A DNA stretch of 64,000 bases from Cryptomeria japonica (taxonomy: Eukaryota > Streptophyta > Pinopsida > Cupressales > Cupressaceae). Positions 1 through 9,706 of this stretch are shown here, in pieces. A program made the position numbers and the translations under genes. The stretch is from assembly GCF_030272615.1 (NCBI RefSeq), contig NC_081412.1, positions 691,054,083-691,118,082 on the forward strand, written 5' to 3'. Below the pieces are notes generated by a model, which was not told where the DNA came from, searched no databases, and saw only the letters and a list, made by a program, of their open reading frames with translations. Numbering within the stretch: the stretch's first letter is position 1; the number at the start of each line of letters is the position of its first letter.

Positions 1-547
1 GGAATGAAGAACAATTATGCATACATACATATGATATACATGAATTATCATACAGCATACTGACCCCGAGGAAAGCGAAGTCACCTCGTGCTTTGTGTTT
101 TGTGTCTATTATCCTTGGGCTTATCTCACACTTGGGGGCTAAATCCTTGTGATAACGTGCTCCTTTCTCATTTCTTATATGTATCACTACCTTAAAGCAA
201 TCACCCCCGATGAGGCATGTGCGATCGCTTTAATGTAGCGGGGCATAGATCCCGTCCATATCTTTTCAAGATACTTGAAATTTTTTGACAAATTTAGCTT
301 TTTCCTTGAAAATTTTTGATATCTTTCTTACATGACTCATAGTGAGGGAACCTTACTACTGACAGTCATGGTTCTCCCTCGTGATCTTCCCTTTGACTCT
401 GTCAATCGAAGTCGTAAGATCCTTAGTCCACTGGGGGCTTGGTGTATCTTGCCTCCTTGACGTGGTGAAAGTTTTTCAATGTTGTTTCCTTGTACTTTAC
501 CGGAAGTATGAGCATACGCTTATACTCCCGCTAAAGTGGGGGCTAAA
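1..547 (+). mobile_element. TrgB0: 3' internal end of a plus-strand TrgB element
   Basis: This is non-coding 3' internal sequence of a Gag-only LTR element whose 5' part lies outside the window. It matches the reverse complement of the equivalent stretches of TrgB1 (from 40537 upward) and TrgB2 (from 45495 upward), including the lines that describe a purine tract followed by TGTAGC. It ends in the polypurine tract AAAGTGGGGGCTAAA at 533-547, directly before the LTR. No gene is seen in it. Confidence 0.85.
533..547 (+). other. TrgB0 polypurine tract
   Basis: The tract AAAGTGGGGGCTAAA abuts the TG that opens the 3' LTR at 548. It is the expected plus-strand priming site of reverse transcription. 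The same tract is found, reverse complemented, at 40537-40551 and 45495-45509. Confidence 0.8.
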
Positions 548-1794
548 TGTAGCATCCTAAAATTGTGACATTTGCAATTTCGACTGCATTTGGGTCTTCA
601 CGATGGCGATGCAACACGGAACCTGAATGGAGACCCCGAAACTTGTTCATGACATCAAAAACTACATTTTTCTACACCCTGGCCTGATCCTCCTTGCACC
701 CTGCTATCTCGGGAGGTGGGACCATGGCGCCCAGCACCCTGGTCCTTCAAGACTAGGGCGCCCAGCGCCCTGGTCCCCCAGGACCATGGCACCCAGCACC
801 CTGGTCTCTAGCCCTATTTTGGGCCCGATCTCTTATGGGGCTTCGGGTCTTTAAGTTTGCAAATTGGAAAATAATGTTTCTTGGTCGGCCTAAGTTCGGG
901 AAAATCAGTCTATCAGCCCTAATTGACAAGTATATAAACTACATTTCCTCTCCCATTTTGGGGAGGAAGAAAATAAGCAAGAGCAAGACGCGGAAGCAAC
1001 ATTAAAGCATTCAAGCATTCCTTCAAGCAATTGAGCATTCTAAGTCTCCATTCAAGGCTAGGTGTTGCATTCAAGACAAGGATTCAACCATTGAAGAGGA
1101 GATCACATACAACATACAACATACTACATACATTACACCTTCGCATGTAAGAATACAAGCATTCTTACAACAAAGTATCAGTACTTGTTTACATTAAAAA
1201 CATTTACATTTACAGCATTCTCATTTCTTGGTTAATTCCAAAACCGGGGTTTGACCTAAAGGCAAACCCCTCATCCCTAACCCCCCAATCATCCTCTCTT
1301 TTATGTGTGTAGGTTGCAGGTACGCGGCTGTAATTGAAGATCTGGAATCCTTGTGTAAAGACAAACAGATCCACCTTCGTTTCACGGATTTTTCGGAGGA
1401 CCGTGTGCACGCCGGGCGCCATCGTCCCATCAACTTTCACTCAAATTTGCAGAACAGCACCATCTCGACATTTTACTACTAATTCTAGGTCCGCAGCTTC
1501 ATCCCATATCCCTATCTCTATTTATAAGCGAATCTTTCCTACTTTACATGCATTCCTAGTTCAATCTTTCTATCTACATTCTTTACAAAAGAGGGTATCC
1601 TTGATGTCTTAACCCTTGAAACTCATGTAGAATCCAATCTTGCATTGTGTGGGATTGGATCTTATGGGTTTCAACCCCTCTTTTGAATGTAAAGTCTCCC
1701 CTAAGTGAAAACCATCAATCCTAGTGACTCTCCCTTCTCTCTCCTTGGAGTTGGGGAGGGGAGAACAACTAGGGTTCGATTTTTCCACTTTACA
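548..1794 (+). repeat. TrgB0 3' LTR
   Basis: The LTR opens TGTAGCATCC and closes TTTACA, 1,247 bp. Four further copies lie on the minus strand at 39270-40536, 44261-45494, 50637-51877 and 53511-54788. Within it are three 27-bp GC-rich near-palindromes at a 31-bp period (719-807), a TATATAAA box (931-938), short GAATGCTTGA-like tandem repeats near 1005-1055, and a 30-nt conserved hairpin (1398-1427). The right target duplication would be CTTTC at 1795-1799. The left one is outside the window. Confidence 0.9.
931..938 (+). promoter_or_regulatory. TATA box of TrgB LTR
   Basis: TATATAAA lies mid-LTR in sense orientation, downstream of the GC-rich hairpin array and upstream of the AT-rich leader part of the LTR. 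The four minus-strand LTR copies hold the equivalent site. It is the likely core promoter; the start site is inferred only. Confidence 0.55.
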
Positions 1795-4174
1795 CTTTCT
1801 ATGAGAAGTATGTCTTCACCAAAACGTCCTTCTAACAGTGCTCCTATTCATGCAGGTAAGGAAATCAAGTCGGCTCAGCCTAGACGCAGACCTAGCCCAA
1901 CTCTGGATTTCAGTACCCCTCAGCATACTCGATCACGTAGTGTTGCCTAGAGGAGGATGGACTAGGTCAAGGATATGGGAGTCAAAGATGTCGTGCTTGA
2001 AGGTCAGATCTTTGAAATTGAAGATTTGGATGGTGAATTTGCTTGTGCTCTAGACTCCCAAACGGTGACTGTGGCTATGATGCCACCCCCAAAGATGATT
2101 GAAGGAACTTCTCATTCTGCTATGACTCCTAAATGGTTAACAACCTCAGTGAACAAGAAAAGGAGCTTTCTTCCTATGACCATTCCAATTCAGGAGATGG
2201 TTGCCAAGCACTCTGAGAAGAATCCAAAGCCAAAGAGGTTCAAGACCACTGTGCACCTAGACAATGACGAGGAAACTGGTAAATGGACGGCAAAAATTGC
2301 CTCTTACAAACCGAAAGATGAGAACAAAGAGGCCAGTTCTGATGATTTTGAAATCACAAAAATAGAGTTGGGAAAGATGAGCAGGGATACAGATAATCAT
2401 TTTTTCCAACTATCTGTGAAGAAGATGCTTACCCGGTCAGAGAAGGATGGACGGGAGAAAAGAGAACTTAAAAGACATATAAGTGTTTTGGCTCAGTTCA
2501 TCAGTAGCATCGGTTGCCTTGGAGCAATTACAATATCCCATGCCACTGAGAATTTTGACCCAACTTCTCCGAAAAACAAGAAGTTGATGAATCAAGTTCA
2601 ACGGGCTAAGAGCATTGCTGAAGCAGTTGAAAAATGGATTGAACAAGTAATCAAAGATGGTGAAAAATACATTGGCAAAATGTCCTGCCTCTGTTTACCA
2701 AAACGGAAGAGTATGGAACTACCAGATTTTTGACAAAACATTCAATTAAGCTGGTATCTGATGAATGCCAACTTTTCATGTTAAAGAAAACTATCATGTG
2801 GCAGGTGCTCACCTTTCAGTCGGTAATTACAGATGCGAAAACCTCCGTCTATGAACTCTAGGATTTTCAGAGCAGTATTGTCAAAGATAATAAAGTGGTT
2901 AACCCCGATCATGACTGGGAACTAGGAATTTGCGGGTCAAGTACATAGGAAGCAGTCAAGTCTTTCTGATTGAACATGGAGAAGATCAAAGTTAGGAGTA
3001 GTTTCATGCCGGAGGATATAACCAAAGTGGCTAGGATCGAATCTATGGTTTTCATTGGGAATGATCAACTGCCGAAGCACTCAGAGAAGATGGTGCAACA
3101 CAAGTGGAATAAAGAGGTGGCAAAGGCGAAGCTTAATGCAATGAAAGTCCCAAGCCAATCAATGATCCAAGAACTCATGGCTGCTCATGACACTCGCAAA
3201 GACAGAGAAGAGGATGATGATGAAATATGACATAATACATCCGCTTTGGGCTAGTTTTCTTTATTTAAAAAAAAAACATTTTTCATAGTTATGCAAAAAC
3301 TTCGGGACAACTGTCCCAAAATACTTTCTGTTGGTTTTGTAACTATTTTATTGGGGAGTGGTCAAGTTTTCAGGGAGACCCCCCCCATTTAGACTATAAA
3401 TTAAGTAGAATCGAGGGTAGAAGGGTTAGTTTTTTGGGGAGTAACTGATTTAAAAAAAAACTTGGACGTGTGTTTGTTTTGATATTTTCTATTCCTAATC
3501 AAAGGAGGAATCAGATGGTGGAGATCCGTGGTGGAAAAAGATTAGTAGATGTATCATTATTTCTTTGATTACACAAAGATATATATATGAGATCTGGTCA
3601 TATTGTTTTTGGGGAGAAGAAAGATCTGTGTATTTTGAATCCGAATAGATAACATGTCTTTGCATATGTTCATTCGATCAAGTAATAGTATTTGATTATT
3701 TCATTGCAGTTTTTCATTATTCCTCTGATGTTCTTTCCTTTGAATGTGTTGTTTACTCTGGAAAGATTCATGTTTGTGGGTGCATTCATTTTCTTTGAAT
3801 ATGTTCGTCTTTATTTGGAAGAAGTATATTGAACTTTGTTTCAGTTACTGTAATTACATACTTTGAAAATTAAGAAGATAGTTTCCATTATTTATGAGAT
3901 ATGAGGAAATTTATAGCCTTTCATCCAAGAATGATATAGGCGGCCTTATATGCTTTCTGGTTAAAATCTTTTCATTTGGATATAAATATAAAAACAAAAA
4001 AAAACACACTTTATGAAAAATCTAGATAGGGAGCTGTACCTAGGCAAAAATTCAGAGGGAGGTGATTGAACAAATGCCTACCCAACTATTCAGTGAACCA
4101 TTTGTTCTTAAAACAAGGTAACAGAGTTTTAAAATTAATCATTTAAATGCAAAGAGCAAATTTGTTCACTAACA
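1795..4174 (+). mobile_element. LTR0: right part of a GypC-type ORF-bearing LTR
   Basis: This fragment is the 3' portion of a long LTR related to, but diverged from, the GypC LTRs. Its end matches theirs step by step: the TACCCAACT block, a TTAAA stretch, TTCATTTT-like sequence and a close in ACTAACA at 4174 (ACCAACA in GypC at 7709 and 60903). From 4175 the sequence changes abruptly to GypC LTR sequence equivalent to 31169 onward, so LTR0 appears inserted into the GypC 5' LTR. Its left part was removed from view by TrgB0. From 3231 to 4174 there is AT-rich non-coding sequence only. Confidence 0.65.
1801..3230 (+). pseudogene. LTR-encoded ORF, copy 0 (C-terminal half), unknown function
   Basis: One frame runs from 1801 to 2733 with two in-frame stops near 1948 and 1963. 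A second block, 2970-3230, is in another frame. The central part contains TPKWL, then a conserved MTIPIQEMVAKH block, then DNDEETGKWTAKIA and FEITKIELG. The same succession, with different residues, appears at 5399-5649 and 58949-59199. The last block (ARIESMVFI to MAAHD) corresponds to AKIESLHFM to SAAHLD at 59945-60105. The protein is rich in Lys and Glu and predicted mostly helical, with no membrane segment or known catalytic motif. I do not recognise the family. The 252-codon open stretch is the best preserved of the three copies. Confidence 0.6.
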
Positions 4175-6650
4175 GGATGTATCAGGCCTTGGCCCAGTTT
4201 GTATCATGGAGAATGGGTTGATGGAATGAAGATTTATGATTATCATCCACATCTTCAGCTGCAAAAGTGCCATGAAGATTTCCAGAGAGTTCATGATGTT
4301 TTTGCAAGGAGATTAATCTATGAACTTCAAGGGAATGTAAACAAAAGACTATCTGATGAAGTTGTGCAATTAATGAGAACATATGGGAGTTATTTTATTC
4401 AGTGTCCTCAGTTCACTTACATCAGAGTTGGAGGGTTCTAAGGAGAACCATTTAAATTACCAGGGTTTTCTCTTTACTGTTTTATGTTGATCAAACTTTG
4501 TAGGTAGCTTGCTCACATTGGTAAGAGAGCACTAGCCAAGTAGGACTCAAGTGTCTCCTTCCTAGTTGAGCCGGGTTATTATATTTGCAGAACCCTTTCT
4601 GATGCGTTGAACCTAGAGGTCAACTTCAAAAAACTTAATCAACAATATTATACACCTCGGCCTAATTTTGAAAGCAAAGGTTATGCTCAAGTGCATCTAG
4701 CTCTCAAGGAAGGTTTTTTTCACATCCCACAACTTGATAACTTCTCAAAGGATTGTAGTGATGAATTTGAAGTAAGAAGAAGAACATTTTCTAGGTTCAC
4801 AATGGGTCAAATCACTATCTTTCAATTCAAAATGAATGTAATAGTGGTTGTAGATAATTGCGATGATTTGATTGATCCATAATATACTGAGAAAGTACAG
4901 GGTTCCCCAATCCCAAAAATAGAATGGGATAATAAATAGGAGGATCAAATCCAATTGAAAACATTCCCTGTTATTCGCAGGAATGAGCAATGGTTGCGAA
5001 AATAGAGACTTGGGAAGTTAGTGATCAAAGATTCTCCTATTGTAGTTCAAAATGTTTTGTCTAATAAATCTGTTAAAATTTGTGTTGCAGGTGGCACCAA
5101 AGTTAAAGTTGAGGCAGATACTACTAAACATTCGAAGAAGTCCCTTGTAATCCAGCTTCCAACTCATATCACTAGATCAAGAACCATTAACAAGGGCAAA
5201 AAACTGCCTAAAAGCACAGTAGTGGTTGATTTAGAAGGGTCCCCAAAGGCTTGGCAAACCAGAACATTGAGATGCCCATCATAGAAGTTGGTGATATTGA
5301 AAAGCCTGAGGAAGAAGAAGTAGATATTGAAGGTTCATTGATCTTAGCAAATGTTGGTGTTGATCAATCCCAAACAAAGAAGGATGCAGGTTCTAGCACT
5401 CCTCATTGGTTAGAAACCGCACTCAGTAGTAAAAAGAAAAATGTGGTTCCTGTTTCGATTTCCATTGAGGATATGGTCAGTAAATGTTTGGGAAGAACTC
5501 CAAAATACCAAAAGCTTAAAACAATTTCCAAAATGGATTTTGACCAAGATACTGGCAATTGGACTGCTGAAATAGCACGTCTTGTTTCAAATAAAGAGGT
5601 AGAAAATCCTTCAGCAAAGGATTTTGCCATTGACAAGATTAATTTAGGGGCTGATCATGGGTAGCTGATGTACACCATTTGTAATCTTCTATAAAAAGAA
5701 TAATAAGAAGAACTTGGAAGGACGAAAAGGATAAACATGATCTCAAGGAGACGCCTAGACATATGGTTGAGTATATAGATGTTATTCACAATCCCAATCC
5801 CCAACCAATTTCATAGCTACCCACATCATTTGATCCTAAGTCACTTGCTAATCAAAATCTCTTGGGTCAAATTCAAACAAGAAAGATGGTGACAAAAAAA
5901 TTTCTGGAGTGGTTAGATGGGATTACTCAATCTGGCACAAAGTACTTCAAGAACCTGAGCAAAGTATATGAAAATGCCATAACCGTAGTGAGAGAGCTGG
6001 AAATAGAAATTACTAATTGGATAAAAAGGAGGAAACAAAATGGATAGTTGTGGTAGCTCAAATGAATGATGTGCAAAGTTATGGCATTATGAAGTGTTTG
6101 TCATAAAAACCTGTGCAAGGCTTGGATGATAATGTTCTCTACGTGTGCAAGAAGAGCAATGAGTGGCGTAACTCTGTTGTGAAGCAGGGATGTGAAGAGT
6201 CTACCAAACTGTGAAACGAGTTATCTCAACTCGTTTTATCCATGCAGAATGACTTAAAATGCATAGGAATCAAATGGCTGAAGGAGGATGGGAAAACAAT
6301 AGAGAGCCTGGAAGTTATCACCCAATCCTTCTAAGGAAAAATTAATTATCTTAGAGAAGCAAAAACTCTAACGATAAATGATTTCTCAAAAATGGTGAAA
6401 AATTGAGTCCCTACTTTTTCTATACATAGGAAACCTGGGTAGTCATGTGGATATTGTGGCCCAAGTTCAACAAGACAAGGAAGTGTGGTGATAGAGGATT
6501 GTTCATATCGGACTCCCAAACCATGATGTTATATAGAGTTTTTTAGCTGCTCATTTGGATTGGAAACGTCTCACCATTGAAGTGCAGAATCAGCTCAAGG
6601 ATCTCGCTCCATAGCTTCAATCATGATCATGCACGCCCTCTAAATTTATT
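4175..6650 (+). pseudogene. LTR-encoded ORF, copy 1 (GypC 5' LTR), unknown function
   Basis: This is a decayed reading frame aligned over its whole length with 31169-31733 and 58273-60200. Readable blocks are 4199-4441 (WVDGMKIYDYHPHLQL, then QLMRTYGSYFIQ), 4607-4882 (SDALNLEV, YYTPRPNFES, VHLALKEGF), 5021-5664 (a Lys-rich linker with SRT, then TPHWLETALSS and SISIEDMVSK) and 5862-6047 (KKFLEWLDGITQSGTKYF). Stops and frameshifts separate them. The layout is a globular N-terminal core, a charged low-complexity linker and a helical C-terminal part. No Gag, protease or polymerase motif is present. The N-terminal third is missing here because the LTR is cut by LTR0; it survives at 30468-31001. 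Function unknown. Confidence 0.6.
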
Positions 6651-6778
6651 TGATGATGAATTTTAGGACAGTTTCTAGAGATTAGTTTTTTGTTTATATT
6701 TCAAAAAGTGAATCTTGACTTAGGGGCAGAGTTATGTAACTCTATGTTTCCCTAAACTGCATTTAGCCAATCTGTGGT

Positions 6779-6800
6779 TGTGTGTGTGTGTGTGTGTGTG
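6779..6800 (+). repeat. (TG)n microsatellite in GypC 5' LTR
   Basis: Eleven TG units are present. The 3' LTR has a short TATATATA run at the equivalent place (about 60323-60331), so the repeat expanded after the two LTRs separated. Confidence 0.9.
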
Positions 6801-7271
6801 TTTAAAAGACTATGTGGGGTCCGAGAATTTTTGGATTTCAAACTTGATATACTTTGTTTTACGGTTGCATAATATTTCAAAAAGTAAACACTCATTTATT
6901 TGTGAATGAATGAAAGTGAATACTTTGGAGTTTCAAACCTATGTTTGATGAATGAAATTGAATTTTTTTTGGAGTTCATTTATGTCAAATTAGTCTCTTG
7001 TTTATTTAAGGAGTGTTATGCATTTGAGGGCATTTAGTTTGAAAGTTCCTTTTGAATGAAAGGGTGCGAGACATAACAAAGTCTGTGAGATTTGTCATTT
7101 AAGAATTATATTTCTACATATTTCATTTATAGCATAGTGATGTGTAAATGTGGAAATGCCTTTGGTACTTTCTGGTTAAAAGTATATGCATAGTTTATTT
7201 TCTTGTTTCCATTCATTGAAAATCTAAGAGGGAGTTGTACCTCAGAAAATTTAGAGGGAAACTTCCATAAG

Positions 7272-7609
7272 TGTTAGAGTTATCTTGTATTGGCTAATAA
7301 TTATTTATTTAATTATTAGTCTATTATACTCTACGCTTAAGCTAAACTTAGGCATTTAATAATATGGTAGGTATTTAATAATTATTCTAATTATGAAATA
7401 TGCTTTATCCCTTTAGGGTTTCTTTAGGGTTTCATATTCTCCTTTCATAAGGATTGTATTGTATTTTTTCTATTATATTCCCTCTCTAAATGATAATCTT
7501 TTTCTTCAGAGCCATTATTGTGTTTTTGTCTCCAATCTTCTCTTGTGACAGGTATTTTGCTTGCAGGTGCTCTTGGGATCTCTGAAGTTGTAATTTCTCA
7601 ACTTCCTCA
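7272..7609 (+). mobile_element. Solo LTR, 338 bp, with target duplication and empty site
   Basis: The insert opens TGTTAGAGTT and closes TCCTCA, and is flanked by ATAAG on both sides (7267-7271 and 7610-7614). The GypC 3' LTR reads straight through the site near 60805 (TCATAAGTTTACCC) with a single ATAAG, so the uninterrupted target is visible in the same window. TG...CA ends, 5-bp duplication, small size and absence of any internal region or primer site indicate a solo LTR left by LTR-LTR recombination. The TGTTAGAG start and size suggest Ty1/copia, but the strand is not provable. Confidence 0.9.
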
Positions 7610-7715
7610 ATAAGTTTACCCAGCTGTTTGTTTATTGTTTTGTTCTTTAAAGGGGCAATAGAGTTGTAATTATTTCATTTTCATCAAAGGACAAATCTGT
7701 TAACCAACAGATTTT

Positions 7716-7733
7716 TGGCAACTCTACTAGGGA
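7716..7733 (+). other. GypC primer-binding site (tRNA-Arg-like)
   Basis: TGGCAACTCTACTAGGGA begins six bases after the LTR end. It equals TGGCGACTCCGCTGGGG, the complement of a plant tRNA-Arg 3' end as I remember it, with mainly G-to-A and C-to-T changes as expected from cytosine-methylation decay. The rest of the leader, 7734-8098, is non-coding. Confidence 0.65.
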
Positions 7734-8098
7734 GATCAAATCAAGAACAGTTGCCTAGACATAAAAAGAAATGGTTGTATCTCTTGAAGTAGCTTTCCTA
7801 TTGTGTAATTTATTTTAAAATATTTAAATAAACAGGAAGTCATAATTGAGTTGTATACTGCAACAGACTGGAGTCTAGAATATATACCAGATCCTTAAGG
7901 AGGGAAGGAGTTGTTGATCCTATTTTTCAGGAGTTATAAAATTTTAGTTTTGCATGTACTCCTCCTCGTGTAAGGTAGGAAATAATTAGACCTCATTATC
8001 CCTCTCCCATACCTTTCACGGCCCCTACTTGCCAAGCCTTAATCTTGCACAGAACAGTCTTGCCTATTGTTATCAATCTTGTACCTTTTACCCTTCCA

Positions 8099-9706
8099 AT
8101 GGCTCAGTCGTGGGGAGCTTCTATAGGGCCCCTAAATTTGGGAGCTAACTTAAATGCTCTTCCTAAGGGAGTGAAAGATAATCTACCAAAATTTAATGGT
8201 GATGGGAAAACATAAATAGATGAGAATTTGAATGCTTTTGATGTAGTATGTGGTGTATTAGGTGTTCAACATGAAGATGTGGTTGTGAGGCTTTTTGTAC
8301 AAACCCTAATCGATGTTGCAGTGGAATGGTTCTATCATTTTCCCAATGGTTCAATTACCACTTGGGATGATATGAAAACAAGATTTGAAGCTAGGTTCAA
8401 GAGTGCTGAAGATGAGCATTCTCTTCTTGCTCAGCTGACTCAATTAAAAAAAGAAATTCATGAACCTATGAAAAAATTTATGGCCAAATACAACAAAATA
8501 ATTAATAAAATTCCAGCAAATAAAAGACCTTTTGTTGATAATCAAAAGTGTTTCTTTCCCAATTTAATGCCCCCTAATATAGGTTTTCATCTCAGGAGAC
8601 AAAGGGTAGATGATCTTGTAGCAGCCCAAACATTAGCCATTGAGTTAGAGGATGATTTAATCACAACTGGCAAATGGAAGAAAGAAGTTCAAACACCAAA
8701 TACTCAGCCTTCAACTTCTTCTGATCCAATGATACAAAGATTGGTCAATGATGTTATGGCATTGAAAATATAGTTACCAAAAGCTAATGCCCCTTTCTAG
8801 AAACCTTACCAAGATATTCCCAGAAGAAATTACAATCAGCCAACGAATACTGGTAATAAGGCATTACAACTCCCACATGCACATCAGAGGCTTGCTATTG
8901 AACCTCCTCCTGGAAAAGGCAGCATGTATATCTTTCATTTGATGGATGACCATGATGGAAGTTCATGTCTAGAAATGGTGCACTATGCACAAATGACCAA
9001 TACAAGAGAAATGGTGGAAGAGATTGTAGATGATGGGAGAAATTCTGAGAAGCCTGTTGACTCTGGAATTCACTTCTTTGAGTACAAAACAGATTTAGAA
9101 AGAGGAGGTGATAAATTGGTTACTTTAGAAGATCCTTCATGTGTTGTATTGACTAGGAATTAGCATAATCTCAAATCCACAAATGATGCAGCTTCTCCAA
9201 AAATATCAATCAAAGGTAAGGAACTTCAGACCCGAACCCCTACTAGTAGTTCAAAGGTTCAAGAGATTGAATTGTTAAAAAGACCTAATCCTGAGGCTTC
9301 ATTTGATATTGTGGAATTTCTTAAGTCATCAAAAATCCAAATTTCCCCTGCTAAATATCTTAGATTGAACCCCAAGGAACTAGATAAATTAATAAAGTAC
9401 ATCAAAGGTGAATATTCCCAAATTGAGTCTAGCAGTCAATATTCCATTAATGCTGAGTCTTTTGATGTTAAATTTGATGTTTCATTGTTTGAGTCATCTG
9501 TGCTTGCCCCTGATTTGATTGCTAATGAACCTAATGATTCTCCTCCTCTATTTTACCCAAATTTGGATCCATTCTATGTGTCTTTGTTTATCAATGATCA
9601 CAAGCTTAGTAATTGCATTATAGAATATGGTGCATCAGATAATATCATGCCTTCTATATTAGCTAAAGTTTTGGGCCCATCCCTCACTAAGACATTTGGT
9701 AGATAC
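8099..9706 (+). pseudogene. GypC gag and start of protease, interrupted by TatA
   Basis: The frame opens with ATG at 8099 (MAQSWGASIG). It stays in one frame to 9706 but carries at least three in-frame stops (8213, 8771, 9161). The retrotransposon Gag core is at about 8228-8680 (YHFPNGSITTWDDMKTRF, then LTQLKK). The region 8774-9270 is a variable linker without a CCHC knuckle that I can see. The protease domain begins near 9560; its catalytic D-[ST]-G has become EYG within IIEYGASDNIMP, so the protease is dead. TatA interrupts the frame after the Tyr codon at 9704, and the same frame resumes at 25563. An older, Tat-like gypsy element. Confidence 0.85.

Larger units (their letters stand above)
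4175..7709 (+). repeat. GypC 5' LTR (left part missing)
   Basis: This segment recurs at the other end of GypC as 31169-31733 plus 58273-60903. It ends ACCAACA at 7709, and a primer-binding site follows after six bases. The far copy ends with the same bases at 60903 and there abuts unrelated copia sequence. That is the layout of a pair of LTRs, here at least 3.2 kb after removing insertions. By eye the two copies differ at roughly one base in ten, so GypC is old. Most of the segment holds a broken ORF; 6660-7709 is AT-rich and non-coding apart from the solo LTR at 7272-7609. Confidence 0.8.

Noticed and set aside
627-854. Short open frames with GAQHPGPS-like residues in each TrgB LTR
   Set aside because: They translate the GC-rich hairpin array and appear in several frames on both strands of every LTR copy; no start or conservation pattern supports a protein.
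4182-6650. A host plant gene with introns instead of an LTR ORF
   Set aside because: The same sequence occurs at both ends of GypC, one copy directly before a primer-binding site and the other flush with the interrupted copia element, which fits LTRs and not a host gene.
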